Shown: positions 1-16,374, counted from the first letter of the stretch. The stretch: 64,000 bases of DNA from Citrobacter koseri (GCA_900446925.1 UAVY01000006.1:15266-79265); one strand, 5' to 3'. Program-made: numbers and translations. The notes: generated by a model not told the origin, from the letters alone.

Positions 1-2807
1 TCTGCTGCGCGACGAAATTGAAGGTTCCGGTATCCTGAGCAAAGACGACATCATTGACGTGATGAAGAAGCTCATTGATATCCGTAACGGTAAAGGCGAA
101 GTCGATGATATCGACCACCTCGGCAACCGTCGTATCCGTTCCGTAGGCGAAATGGCGGAAAACCAATTCCGCGTTGGCCTGGTGCGTGTTGAGCGTGCGG
201 TGAAAGAGCGTCTGTCTCTGGGCGATCTGGATACCCTGATGCCTCAGGACATGATCAACGCCAAACCGATTTCTGCGGCAGTGAAAGAGTTCTTCGGCTC
301 CAGCCAGCTGTCTCAGTTTATGGACCAGAACAACCCGCTGTCTGAGATTACGCACAAACGTCGTATCTCCGCACTCGGCCCAGGCCGGTCTGACCCGTGA
401 ACGCGCAGGCTTCGAAGTTCGAGACGTACACCCGACCCACTACGGTCGCGTATGTCCTATCGAAACGCCTGAAGGTCCGAACATCGGTCTGATCAACTCC
501 CTGTCCGTGTACGCACAGACTAACGAATACGGTTTCCTTGAGACTCCGTATCGTAAAGTCACCGACGGCGTGGTGACTGACGAAATTCATTACCTGTCTG
601 CTATCGAAGAAGGTAACTACGTTATCGCTCAGGCGAACTCCAACCTGGATGACGAAGGCCACTTTGTAGAAGATCTGGTTACCTGCCGTAGCAAAGGCGA
701 ATCCAGCTTGTTCAGCCGCGACCAGGTCGACTACATGGACGTTTCCACTCAGCAGGTGGTTTCCGTCGGTGCGTCCCTGATCCCGTTCCTGGAACACGAT
801 GACGCCAACCGTGCATTGATGGGTGCGAACATGCAACGTCAGGCGGTTCCGACTCTGCGCGCTGATAAGCCGCTGGTTGGTACCGGTATGGAACGTGCTG
901 TTGCCGTTGACTCCGGTGTAACTGCGGTTGCTAAACGTGGCGGTACTGTTCAGTACGTGGATGCGTCCCGTATCGTTATCAAAGTTAACGAAGACGAGAT
1001 GTACCCGGGCGAAGCAGGCATCGACATCTACAACCTGACCAAATACACCCGCTCTAACCAGAACACCTGTATCAACCAGATGCCGTGTGTTTCTCTGGGT
1101 GAGCCGGTTGAGCGCGGCGACGTGCTGGCTGACGGTCCGTCCACCGATCTCGGTGAACTGGCGCTGGGCCAGAACATGCGCGTAGCGTTCATGCCGTGGA
1201 ACGGCTACAACTTCGAAGACTCCATCCTCGTTTCCGAGCGTGTTGTCCAGGAAGACCGTTTCACCACCATCCACATTCAGGAGCTGGCCTGTGTGTCCCG
1301 TGACACCAAGCTGGGGCCGGAAGAGATCACCGCTGATATCCCGAACGTGGGTGAAGCTGCGCTCTCTAAACTGGATGAATCCGGTATCGTTTACATCGGT
1401 GCGGAAGTGACCGGCGGCGACATTCTGGTTGGTAAGGTAACGCCGAAAGGTGAAACCCAGCTGACGCCAGAAGAGAAACTGCTGCGTGCGATCTTCGGTG
1501 AGAAAGCGTCTGACGTTAAAGACTCTTCTCTGCGCGTACCAAACGGTGTTTCCGGTACGGTTATCGACGTTCAGGTCTTTACTCGCGATGGCGTAGAAAA
1601 AGACAAACGTGCGCTGGAAATCGAAGAGATGCAGCTGAAGCAGGCGAAGAAAGACCTGTCTGAAGAATTGCAGATCCTCGAAGCTGGCCTGTTTAGCCGT
1701 ATCCACGCTGTGCTGGTTTCCGGTGGCGTTGAAGCTGAGAAGCTCGACAAACTGCCGCGCGATCGCTGGCTGGAACTGGGCCTGACCGACGAAGAGAAAC
1801 AAAATCAGCTGGAGCAACTGGCTGAGCAGTACGACGAACTGAAACACGAGTTCGAGAAAAAACTCGAAGCGAAACGCCGCAAAATCACTCAGGGCGACGA
1901 TCTGGCACCGGGCGTGCTGAAGATTGTTAAGGTATATCTGGCGGTTAAACGCCGTATCCAGCCTGGTGACAAGATGGCAGGTCGTCACGGTAACAAGGGT
2001 GTAATTTCTAAGATCAACCCGATCGAAGATATGCCTTACGATGAAAACGGCACGCCGGTAGACATCGTACTGAACCCGCTGGGCGTACCGTCTCGTATGA
2101 ACATCGGTCAGATTCTGGAAACCCACCTGGGTATGGCTGCGAAAGGTATCGGCGATAAGATCAACGCCATGCTGAAACAGCAGCAGGAAGTCGCGAAACT
2201 GCGCGAATTCATCCAGCGTGCGTACGATCTGGGCGCTGACGTTCGTCAGAAAGTTGACCTGAATACCTTCAGCGATGAAGAAGTTCTGCGTCTGGCTGAA
2301 AACCTGCGCAAAGGTATGCCGATCGCAACGCCGGTGTTCGACGGTGCGAAAGAAGCGGAAATTAAAGAGCTGCTGAAACTGGGTGACCTGCCGACTTCCG
2401 GCCAGATCACGCTGTTTGACGGCCGTACCGGTGAACAGTTCGAGCGTTCGGTAACCGTAGGTTACATGTACATGCTGAAACTGAACCACCTGGTCGACGA
2501 CAAAATGCACGCTCGTTCCACCGGTTCCTACAGCCTGGTTACTCAGCAGCCGCTGGGTGGTAAGGCGCAGTTCGGTGGTCAGCGCTTCGGGGAGATGGAA
2601 GTGTGGGCGCTGGAAGCATACGGCGCAGCATACACCTTGCAGGAAATGCTCACCGTTAAGTCTGATGACGTGAATGGCCGTACTAAGATGTATAAGAACA
2701 TCGTGGACGGCAACCATCAGATGGAACCGGGCATGCCAGAATCCTTCAACGTATTGTTGAAAGAGATTCGTTCGCTGGGTATCAACATCGAACTGGAAGA
2801 CGAGTAA
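1..2807 (+). CDS. rpoB: RNA polymerase beta subunit, 3' part
   Basis: Beta subunit of the core RNA polymerase, forming much of the catalytic cleft and the rifampicin pocket. The window opens inside the gene. The reading frame starts at base 2, and counting back from the stop (TAA, 2805-2807) makes that codon residue 409 of the 1342-residue E. coli protein. The rifampicin region is wild type: Q513, D516, H526, R529 and S531 are all present, and so is the I572 segment. The frame breaks near 389, where one extra C lies in the codons for the invariant GPGGLTRE motif. Removing it joins the two halves seamlessly. rpoC follows 76 bases downstream in the same operon. The identity is certain. The frameshift in an essential gene is almost surely a sequence error. 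Confidence 0.98.
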
Positions 2808-2841
2808 TTCTCGCTCAAACAGGTCACTGCTGCCGGGGTAA

Positions 2842-7116
<4,275 letters not shown>

Positions 7117-7135
7117 TCGTTGCTGACCATAATAA

Positions 7136-7160
7136 AAAACCCGCTTCGGCGGGTTTTTTT
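7136..7160 (+). terminator. rpoBC operon terminator
   Basis: Stem CCCGC/GCGGG with a TTCG loop followed by eight T, 20 bases after the rpoC stop. A standard intrinsic terminator for the rpoBC transcript. Confidence 0.92.
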
Positions 7161-7300
7161 ATGCCTGATGGCGCTTTGCTTATCAGGCCTACGGATATGG
7201 GGTGGACTTGTAGGCCGCCTGATAGCGCTTTGCTTATCAGGCCTACGGATACGGGGGTGAACTTGTAGGCCGGATAAGGCGTAGCCGCCATCCGGCAACG
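7161..7300. repeat. REP/BIME cluster, three units
   Basis: Three successive REP units with the GCCTGATGGCGC, GTAGGCC and GCCGGATAAGGCG cores lie between rpoC and the PTS IIA gene. They follow the rpoC terminator and separate two convergent transcripts. Confidence 0.9.
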
Positions 7301-7315
7301 GGTCTGCGGTACGCT

Positions 7316-7634
7316 TTAATTCACCAGCGGCAACCGACGATAAAGCTCAATCATATCCCCCGCCAAAATCCTGAATAACCATCGCGTTCATCAGATGATC
7401 CTGGGAATGAACGGTGATCAGATTAACAGGCAGTTTTCCGGTTCCTTCATCAATCCCAATCAGCTTTGTCTGGATGCCGTGTGCCAGTTTGACAAACTCG
7501 TGCGACTCTTCCATCGCTTTCTCGGCGCCAGCAAAATCGCCTTTTCGCGCCAGTTGCAACGCGGTCAGTGCCGAACTACGGGCTGCGCCTGCGTTGACCA
7601 GCAGCTCCATGATGATCGTCTCTAACTCTTCCAT
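7316..7634 (-). CDS. PTS lactose/cellobiose-type EIIA
   Basis: Soluble EIIA of the lactose/N,N'-diacetylchitobiose PTS family, which passes phosphate from HPr to EIIB. The start at 7634 gives MEELETIIMELLVNAGAARS, typical for this trimeric helical family. The GDFAGAEKAMEES segment and the phosphorylation motif VHSQDHLMNAM are present. One extra T near 7366 truncates the literal reading frame. With it removed, the protein continues as LAGDMIELYRRLPLVN to a TAA at 7316 and has about 105 residues, normal for the family. The IIB stop lies 4 bases upstream, so the two genes form an operon. No EIIC permease or hydrolase gene is nearby, so the sugar cannot be inferred. ChbA and CelC are close relatives. 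Confidence 0.88.
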
Positions 7635-7638
7635 GCTA

Positions 7639-7945
7639 TTACTCCATGAGCTTGAGGGCTTTTTTCCAGCACGGCATCGCCTTTCATCATGGCCGTAATC
7701 CATCATGTCGATAACCGCGACCTTTTTACCTAAGGGGTCGGCAAGCGCCTGCAATTTCGCCTGTTCATACTTGACCTGAGGGCAAGCAAAACAATATCCG
7801 CAGTGGCGATGTTTTCTTTAAATTCAGCCACCGGAACAGCTTTGATACTGACTTCAACCCCTTTCTTCTGAGCGGCGTCTTTCATCCGTTGCACCAGCAT
7901 GCTGGTGGACATCCCGGCGGCACAGCATAAAACGATATTCTTCAT
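7639..7945 (-). CDS. PTS lactose/cellobiose-type EIIB
   Basis: EIIB that carries phosphate on a cysteine and hands it to the sugar on EIIC. The N-terminus MKNIVLCCAAGMSTSMLVQR contains the family active-site loop CCAAGMSTS. The literal frame fails in three places: a missing G near 7785 (Gly-Pro of the expected LLGPQVKYEQ), an extra C near 7690 and an extra A near 7664. Correcting these gives about 101 residues ending KALKLME with TAA at 7639, normal for a ChbB-like domain. The EIIA gene follows after 4 bases. A CRP-like site and a LacI-type palindrome lie 80-115 bases upstream. Without an EIIC gene the pair must serve a permease encoded elsewhere, or be a relic. Confidence 0.86.
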
Positions 7946-8023
7946 AATCGGCTCTCACGGTTCCCCTTGGTTCTTCATCTTTAGCCTGTGGCCGGGGGGA
8001 GAACAACCGTCTTAAAGTGAATG

Positions 8024-8039
8024 TGTGTAAAGCATCACA
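8024..8039 (-). promoter_or_regulatory. CRP-like site upstream of the PTS IIB gene
   Basis: Read on the minus strand, TGTGATGCTTTACACA matches 9 of the 10 bases of TGTGA-N6-TCACA. It lies about 80-95 bases upstream of the IIB start, a normal place for a CRP activator site of a catabolic operon. Inferred from sequence only. Confidence 0.6.
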
Positions 8040-8046
8040 CAAAAAA

Positions 8047-8060
8047 TGAAACCGGTTGCA
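8047..8060 (-). promoter_or_regulatory. LacI/GalR-family operator, AscG-like
   Basis: TGAAACCGGTTGCA is a near-perfect palindrome with a central CG, of the type bound by LacI-family repressors. From memory it resembles the AscG operator. It lies just upstream of the CRP-like site. No LacI-family gene is in the window, so the regulator would be unlinked. Confidence 0.5.
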
Positions 8061-8071
8061 GTAATCCGATG

Positions 8072-8143
8072 GGGTCTGCAAAGACCGTCTGACCAGATGT
8101 GAAGGCAGGGCGAAATGAGGAAGGAATTTTTCGCCCTGGTCAG
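8072..8143. other. Intergenic segment with nested inverted repeats
   Basis: Three inverted repeats are packed here: GGTCT/AGACC (8073-8086), CTGACCAG/CTGGTCAG (8089-8096 with 8136-8143), and AGGGCGAAA/TTTCGCCCT (8107-8115 with 8129-8137). I see no reading frame that looks real. It could be an RNA structure or a composite operator. Confidence 0.4.
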
Positions 8144-8167
8144 CGTCCGCTGCCGACCATGACAACA

Positions 8168-8208
8168 TAAAAAAAACGGGAGCCTGACGACAATCTCCCG
8201 TTTTTTGT
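8168..8208 (-). terminator. thi operon terminator
   Basis: Stem ACGGGAG/CTCCCGT with a T-run in both directions, about 50 bases after the thiH stop. It should end the thiCEFSGH message and could also work on the opposite strand. Confidence 0.88.
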
Positions 8209-8255
8209 ATTACGCACCGGTGCGCAAAAAAATTACGCCGTGTCACATTCGTGCA

Positions 8256-9392
8256 TTATGTTTGCGAAGCACGCCCCAGATAACTATCCCAGTCTTTCCA
8301 GACGGGCTGTAACCCCTGTGCGGTCAGTGCATTAGCAACGGCTTCCGGTCGGCGATCGTCATGAGGAGAAAATTGCTCCAGCTCGGGATGATTATCGGCA
8401 TAGCCGCCTGGCTGCGTTTTTGAAAATGCGCTGACGTTATTAATCGCCAAAGGAATAACGTGATCGCGAAACCACGGCGATTCGCGCGTTGAGAGCGACA
8501 GCTCAATCTCCGGCGCCAGCAGACGAAATGCGCAAATGGTTTGCACCAACTGGCGCTCATCCATGATGGAGGCGGGTTCGACGCCGCCAGTACACGGTCG
8601 CAGGCGAGGGAAGGAGATAGAGTAGCGGCTCTGCCAGTAATGCTTCTGCATCCAGAGCAGATGCTCGGCTACCATGTAGCAGTCCACACGCCAGCTATCA
8701 GACAGCCCCAATCAACGCGCCGAGACCAATTTTGTCGATACCTGCCCGACCCAGCCTGTCCGGGGTTTCCAGCCGCCAGAAGAAATCCTGCTTTTTCCCT
8801 TTCAGATGGTGTTGTGCGTAAATCGCCTCATGGTAGGTCTCCTGGTAGACCATCACGCCGTCAAGCCCCAGCGTTTTTTAACTCGCTATACTCTTCTTCC
8901 GCCAGCGGCTGCACTTCCATCTGGAGTGAAGAAAACTGGCGGCGGATAGCGGGCAAATGACGACGAAAATAGTCCATGCCGACTTTGGCCTGGTGCTCGC
9001 CAGTGACCAAGCAGGAGATGCTCAAAACCCAGCTCGCGAATCGCCTCGCATTCACGGGCCTATTTCTGTTTCATCCAGCGTCTTGCGCTTAATGCGGTTA
9101 CTCATTGAAAAGCCGCAGTAAGTGCAGTCGTTGGCGCACAGATTAGAGAGATACAGCGGCACATAAAAGCTGACGGTATTGCCAAAGCGCTGACGGGTAA
9201 GGCGCTGCGCACGTTTGGGCCAACGGCTCCAGATAGTCGCTGGCGGCGGGGTGAAAGCAGCGCCATCATGTCGTCGCGGCTAAGTTGCGTGGCGTTAAGC
9301 GCCCGTTCCACATCGGCGGCGGTTTTGCTGTTGATGCGCAGGCGAATATCGTCCCAGTCCAGCTGTTGCCAGCGGTCGGTGAACGTTTTCAT
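8256..9392 (-). CDS. thiH: 2-iminoacetate synthase (tyrosine lyase)
   Basis: Radical-SAM enzyme that cleaves tyrosine to dehydroglycine for the thiazole half of thiamine, in complex with ThiG. The start at 9392 gives [19 protein letters not shown]. The cluster motif [11 protein letters not shown] (CxxxCxxC) is intact near 9110-9135. The C-terminal half, including [15 protein letters not shown], reads openly from 8711 to 8256. Extra single bases lie near 8709, 8876, 9013, 9058, 9219 and 9252. Removing six gives about 376 residues against 377 in E. coli. The start overlaps the thiG stop by four bases (ATGA), showing translational coupling. It is the last gene of the TPP-controlled operon. Confidence 0.94.
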
Positions 9393-10166
9393 GCCGAAGC
9401 CTCCAGAAATCCGGTGAGCGGGCTGGTAGCCTGAGCGTAGCTGCTGCGTGTTCCGGGTACGGCCCGACGCGCCATAACTCCGGCTTCAACCGCCAGGCGA
9501 AAGGCCTGCGCCATCATCACCGGATCATCCGCTACCGCAATCGCCGTATTCACCAGTACCGCGTCGGCGCCCATTTCCAGCGCCTGTGTGGCGTGGCTGG
9601 GAACGCCAATACCGGCATCGACCACCACCGGAACGGTGGCCTGTTGGATGATGATCTCCCAGCATCGCGCGCGTCTCCAGCCCCCTGATTGGAACCAATG
9701 GGCGCACCGAGCGGCATGGACGGCGGCGCAGCCAACCTCCTCAAGACGTTTGCACAACACCGGGTCGGCGCCGCAGTAGGGCAGCACGACGAACCCCTGT
9801 TTTACCAGCGCTTCTGCGGCTTTCAGCGTTTCGACAGGGTCCGGCAGCAGCCAGCGCGCGTCGGGGTGAATCTCCAGTTTCAGCCAGTGTGTGGCCCAGG
9901 GCTTCCCGCGCCAGTTGCGCGGCGAAGATGGCTTCTTCCGCTGTTTTCGCACCGGAAGTATTGGGAAGCAGCGTTACCCCGGCATCAATAAGCGGGCGCC
10001 AGAATCGCGTCATTGTGCTGGGCGTAAATCCACGCGTTTTCATCGCCAGCGTGACCAGCTGGCTGCCGGAAGCGCGAATCGCCTCGACCATCAGCTGTGA
10101 AGAGGCAAATTTCCCCGTGCCGGTGAACAGATGTGAATCAAACGTTTTATCTGCAATACGTAACAT
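9389..10166 (-). CDS. thiG: Thiazole synthase
   Basis: TIM-barrel enzyme that forms the thiazole phosphate ring from deoxyxylulose phosphate, dehydroglycine and ThiS thiocarboxylate. It starts at 10166 with [20 protein letters not shown]. Landmarks are the conserved TGTGKF loop, [12 protein letters not shown] and [13 protein letters not shown]; the C-terminus is [13 protein letters not shown]. Seven extra bases are scattered through it: three near 9988-10043, one near 9895, and three between 9660 and 9727. Their removal gives exactly 256 residues, the E. coli length. thiS ends two bases upstream of its ATG, and thiH overlaps its stop. Identity is certain; the broken frame is very probably artefact. 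Confidence 0.95.
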
Positions 10167-10167
10167 A

Positions 10168-10370
10168 TCAACCCCCCTGCAATAACCTGAAAAAGCAGGA
10201 TCTGGTCGCCTTCCTGCACGATTTGCTGTTCCCACTGTTCACGCGGCAGGATCTGTTGATTCAGCGCCAGCGCCGCCCCTGGTTTTCAGTTGGTTAAGCT
10301 GAGTGAGCAGATCGATAACGGACAGGCCGTCAGCGCACTGCATAGGTTCATCATTGAACTGAATCTGCAT
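10168..10370 (-). CDS. thiS: Sulfur-carrier protein ThiS
   Basis: Small ubiquitin-fold sulfur carrier whose C-terminal glycine is adenylated by ThiF and turned into a thiocarboxylate. The N-terminus is [20 protein letters not shown]. After one extra A near 10276 and one extra G near 10172, the corrected frame runs to the diagnostic VIAGG end and a TGA at 10168, giving 66 residues as in E. coli. Its start lies about 20 bases inside the 3' end of thiF. Confidence 0.9.
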
Positions 10371-11115
10371 GACGCCCCTCCGCATACCGGACAACCGCTG
10401 GCGCGATGCAATGCCAGACTGCGCCACTGGCTGGTTTTGGCATCGAATAACCGCAACTCGCCGCCGGGGATGTCCATCCCGCTCCAGTAACTTGATGGCT
10501 TCCAGCGCCTGTAATGTTTCCCATCACGCCGACAACGGGGCCGACGATCCCTGCCGTGCGGCAGTTGCGTTCCGGTTCTTCATCATCCGGCCATAGGCAG
10601 CGGTAGCAGCCCTGTTCCCAGGGCGGCGTCAGCCACCATCAACTGGCCGCCAAAGCCGACGGCGCTGGCGGTAATGAGTGGAGTATCCAGCGCGACGCAG
10701 GCGGCGTTGATCTCCTGACGGGTCGCCATGTTGTCGGTACAGTCGAGCACCACATCGGGCGCGCTCAACCGCATGGCGGAGCGCATCGCCAGTGAGGCGC
10801 TGCTGTAACGCCAGCAGTTCAATATCCGGGTTCAGCCGCGCCAGCCGCTGCTTTGTCACCAGGGATTTAGGGCGGGCAATATCATCTGTGGGTGAACAGG
10901 ATTTGCCGTTGCAGATTGCTCAGATGCACTTCGTCATCGTCGGCTAAAACCAGCGTACCGATGCCAGCGCCCGCCAGATAGAGCGCCGCAGGGGAACCCA
11001 AACCGCCCAGCCCGACAATCAGAACCCGGCTGGCAAGCAATTTTTGCTGTCCTTCAATGGCGATATCGCCGAGCAAAATTTGTCGGCTGTAGCGCATAAA
11101 GTCGCGATCATTCAT
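10351..11115 (-). CDS. thiF: ThiS adenylyltransferase
   Basis: E1-like enzyme that adenylates the ThiS C-terminus. It starts at 11115 with [20 protein letters not shown]. The ATP-binding [17 protein letters not shown] motif and the [16 protein letters not shown] segment are clear. A zinc-binding CPVCGG lies near the C-terminus. Frame breaks occur near 10805, 10893, 10630, 10518, 10487 and 10376, all apparently extra bases. Correction gives about 252 residues (E. coli 251) ending [10 protein letters not shown]. The start overlaps the thiE stop by eight bases and the end overlaps thiS. Confidence 0.93.
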
Positions 11116-11742
11116 CGCCAGCCCCCGCGATTGCCAGTAACTGCGCCGTTGCTTCGCGCCAGTCTTCCGCCTGGGTAATGGCGCTGACGACGGCAATACT
11201 GCCCACACCGGTTTCCAGCACCGGCGAGGCGCGTTCGAGGCTGATCCCGCCGATGGCAACGGTGGGGTAATCGCCAAGACGTTCAATATGGCGCGCCAGC
11301 TGCTCCAGTCCTTGCGGCGCGGACGGCATCTGTTTGGTTTGCGTCGGGAATACGTGGCCAAGTGCGATATAAGACGGTCTGGCCGCCAGCGCTATGTCGA
11401 TTTCCATGTCATCGTGGGTGGAAACGCCTAAGCGCAGCCCGGCAGCCTGAATCGCCTTCAGGTCGGTGGTTTCCAGATCTTCCTGACCGAGATGCACCCC
11501 GTAAGCGTTGTGTTTGATCGCCAGTCGCCAGTAGTCATTGATGAACAGGCGGGCATTGTAGCGGCGACCCAGCGCGATAGCGGCTGATACGTCGTCCTCC
11601 ACCTCTTCGTCGCGCTTGTCTTTGATACGTAGCTGGAGGGTGCGGACACCCGCTTCCAGCAAGCGTTCGATCCATTGCACGCTATCAACGACCGGATAAA
11701 GCCCCAGGCGGAAAGGCACCGTCGGGAAATCGGGCTGATACA

Positions 11743-11743
<1 letters not shown>
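11108..11743 (-). CDS. thiE: Thiamine-phosphate synthase
   Basis: Joins HMP pyrophosphate with thiazole phosphate to make thiamine phosphate. The frame is intact at 211 residues, the E. coli length. Family motifs include TLQLRIKDK, the HLGQEDL segment and the phosphate-binding VAIGGIS loop. The start codon shares one base with the thiC stop (TAATG). This gene and thiC are undamaged although their downstream neighbours are heavily frame-broken. Confidence 0.97.
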
Positions 11744-13641
<1,898 letters not shown>

Positions 13642-13734
13642 TCATTCCAAAAAGTGAAGGACGTGGCTTGTCAGACGACGGATGGAGTAATGGATGCGCG
13701 TTGCCCGTACAGGCTGACGCATAAAGCAGTTTAC

Positions 13735-13825
13735 TCTTGTTCCCTTCGCAGGTATTAGCCTGATCAGGTTCCGCGGATCCCGAATTAACGGTCTCAGCCT
13801 GTGTTTTCACACACGGCACTCCGAC
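13735..13825 (-). ncRNA. TPP riboswitch (THI element)
   Basis: Read on the minus strand, the segment carries the TPP aptamer core: GGAGTGCC, GGCTGAGA, GGAACCTGATCAGGCTAATA and CCTGCGAAGGGAAC, in the right order. It lies in the leader of thiC. By analogy with E. coli, bound TPP lowers translation and transcription of thiCEFSGH. Confidence 0.95.
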
Positions 13826-13883
13826 AAGATGTAACCCCGGCGACGGGGCAATGGATGTAAATTACTCGTTACTGATTCATAAC

Positions 13884-14388
13884 TCAAGCAGGCCGTGCAA
13901 TTCCGCTTTCATCCTGGGCATTAAGCGTTAGATTATTGTCGAAGGCCAGCAGGATGAGTTTATCTTCCAGCGTAAACCGCGCTTCCAGCGCTTCGCCGAT
14001 GTCGGAGAGCACTTGCTGAAATTCCGCATAATTATCGTGATCGATCGCGTTCTCCAGGCTGGAGTCGTAATATTCCATGATCTGTTGAGTATTGGCTTCC
14101 AGCAATGAATGGAGGCGCGTTGCGGTCGAACGCGGGTTTCCCTCTTCCATTTCACGGATAATGTGTTCATAAATACTGAAGTGTCCGGCGGAAAGGTAGT
14201 CGACCAGGCCCTGACAAAAAATCATCCAGCGCTTTTTCATTCAGCCGCATGTACGATTCTTTGCCAGGCTTAATGCCAACCAGATTGTAGTAAGCCACGA
14301 GCAGGTGCTTACGTACATGTAGCCAGCGATCAACCAGTTTATTACTTCCTTCGACGTGTTCCGTCAGGCTTTCCAGCTGGTTTAGCAT
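13884..14388 (-). CDS. rsd: Anti-sigma-70 factor Rsd
   Basis: Binds free sigma-70 and favours stationary-phase sigma factors. The start at 14388 gives MLNQLESLTEHVEGSNKLVD, followed by RWLHVRKHLLVAYYNLVG, the sigma-binding N-terminal helices. One extra T near 14215 breaks the frame after LDDF; removal joins it to CQGLVDYLSAGHFSIYEHI. The corrected protein is about 167 residues, somewhat longer than the 158 of E. coli because of a divergent tail (NLTLNAQDESGIARPA). The gene is divergent from nudC across a 96-base A/T-rich gap. Confidence 0.94.
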
Positions 14389-14484
14389 GATTGACTCCGC
14401 AAGTTTAGATTTAAAACTGCTCACCTGAAAAATGTAAATATAATGTTAACAACATGCCAGTGAAGCAAAGGTAGTGCAAGAGCT

Positions 14485-15259
14485 ATGGATCGTATTATTG
14501 AAAAATTAGATCACGGTTGGTGGATCGTCAGTCACGAGCAAAAATTATGGTTGCCTCGTGGAGAATTGCCATATGGCGAAGCGACAAATTTCGATCTTGT
14601 GGGGCAGCGCGCACTCCTGATTGGCGAGTGGGAAGGGGAGCCTGTCTGGCTGGTGTTACAGCATCGTCGGCATGATATGGGGTCGGTACGGCAGGTCATC
14701 GATCGGGAGGTTGGCCTGTTTCAACTGGCGGGGCGGGGCGTGCAGCTGGCGGAATTTTACCGTTCGCACAAATTCTGCGGTTACTGCGGCCACCCCCATG
14801 TACCCAAGCAAGACCGAATGGGCGATGCTGTGCAGCCACTGCCGCGAGCGTTACTATCCGCAGATTGCTCCCTGCATTATTGTCGCCATCCGGCGCGCCG
14901 ATTCCATTTTACTGGCCCAGCATACGCGCCATCGCAACGGTGTTCATACGGTGCTGGCCGGGTTTGTGGAAGTGGGGGAGACCTTAGAGCAGGCGGTCGC
15001 GCGCGAAGTGATGGAAGAGAGCGGCATCAAAGTGAAAAATCTGCGTTACGTGACCTCACAGCCCTGGCCGTTCCCGCAATCGCTGATGACGGCGTTTATG
15101 GCGGAGTATGACAGCGGCGAGATTGTCATCGACCCGAAAGAGCTGCTGGAGGCGGGCTGGTATCGCTATGACGATCTTCCGTTATTGCCGCCGCCGGGCA
15201 CGGTGGCGCGTCGTTTGATCGAAGATACTGTGGCAATGTGTCGGGCTGAGTATGAGTGA
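14485..15259 (+). CDS. nudC: NADH pyrophosphatase / RNA deNADding enzyme
   Basis: Nudix hydrolase that cleaves NAD(H) and removes NAD caps from RNA. It has the N-terminal NudC domain, a zinc finger built from YCGYCGH and CSHCRERYY, the Nudix box [20 protein letters not shown], and the subfamily signature SQPWPFPQS. One extra C near 14800 breaks the frame just after the first zinc pair. Correction gives exactly 257 residues as in E. coli. hemE starts 40 bases downstream. Confidence 0.96.
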
Positions 15260-15298
15260 TGGTACACTGGCACCCTGACGCAATGAAGGAACTGCAAA

Positions 15299-16365
15299 AT
15301 GACCGAACTGAAGAACGATCGTTATCTGCGTGCGCTGCTGCGCCAGCCCGTTGATGTTACCCCGGTATGGATGATGCGCCAGGCAGGCCGCTATCTGCCG
15401 GAGTACAAAGCCACCCGCGCACAAGCAGGCGATTTTATGTCGCTGTGCAAAAATGCTGAGCTGGCGTGCGAAGTCACGCTACAACCGCTGCGGCGCTACC
15501 CGCTTGATGCGGCGATCCTCTTCTCGGACATTCTGACCATCCCGGATGCGATGGGGCTGGGACTCTATTTTGAGGCCGGGGAAGGCCCGCGCTTTACTTC
15601 GCCAGTCGCCTGTAAAGCGGATGTCGATAAGCTACCGATTCCTGACCCGGAAGACGAACTGGGCTACGTGATGAACGCGGTGCGTACGATTCGCCGCGAG
15701 TTGAAAGGTGACGTTCCGCTGATCGGTTTTTCCGGCAGCCCGTGGACGCTGGCGACTTACATGGTGGAAGGCAGCAGCAGCAAAGCCTTTACCGTCATCA
15801 AAAAAATGATGTATGCCGATCCGCAGGCGCTGCATGCGCTGCTCGATAAGCTGGCGAAAAGCGTCACTCTGTATCTCAACGCGCAGATTAAAGCGGGCGC
15901 GCAGTCGGTCATGATTTTCGACACCTGGGGCCGGCGTGCTGACGGGGCGCGATTACCAGCAGTTCTCGCTGTATTACATGCATAAAATCGTTGATGGTCT
16001 GCTGCGGGAAAACGACGGTCGCCGTGTACCGGTCACGTTATTCACCAAAGGTGGCGGCCAGTGGCTGGAGGCGATGGCGGAAACCCGGGTGTGATGCGTT
16101 AGGCCTCGACTGGACAACCGATATTGCCGACGCGCGCCGTCGCGTGGGCCATAAAGTGGCGCTACAGGGCAATATGGACCCGTCCATGCTCTATGCGCCA
16201 CCGGCGCGCATTGAAGAGGAAGTGGCGACGATTCTCGCCGGATTCGGCCAGGGTGAAGGCCACGTCTTTAATCTTGGACACGGCATCCACCAGGATGTGC
16301 CGCCGGAGCACGCGGGCGCATTTGTTAATGCGGTACACCGCTTGTCTGAACAGTACCACCGCTAA
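15299..16365 (+). CDS. hemE: Uroporphyrinogen decarboxylase
   Basis: Converts uroporphyrinogen III to coproporphyrinogen III in heme synthesis. The N-terminal substrate motif [15 protein letters not shown] and the [13 protein letters not shown] segment are present, as is the C-terminal [15 protein letters not shown]. Extra C bases near 15930 and 16087 break the frame. Removing both gives 354 residues, as in E. coli. hemE is essential for heme synthesis, so a true double frameshift is unlikely. It is followed by nfi after nine bases in the same operon. Confidence 0.96.
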
Positions 16366-16374
16366 GGAGTCATT

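Noticed and set aside
7161..7300. Tandem repeats between rpoC and PTS IIA as a CRISPR array
   Set aside because: The units are imperfect REP palindromes in alternating orientation without regular spacers.
7854..8246. 130-codon minus-strand frame over the PTS upstream region
   Set aside because: It runs through a terminator, an operator and a CRP-like site and out of frame into the IIB gene; no protein-like features.
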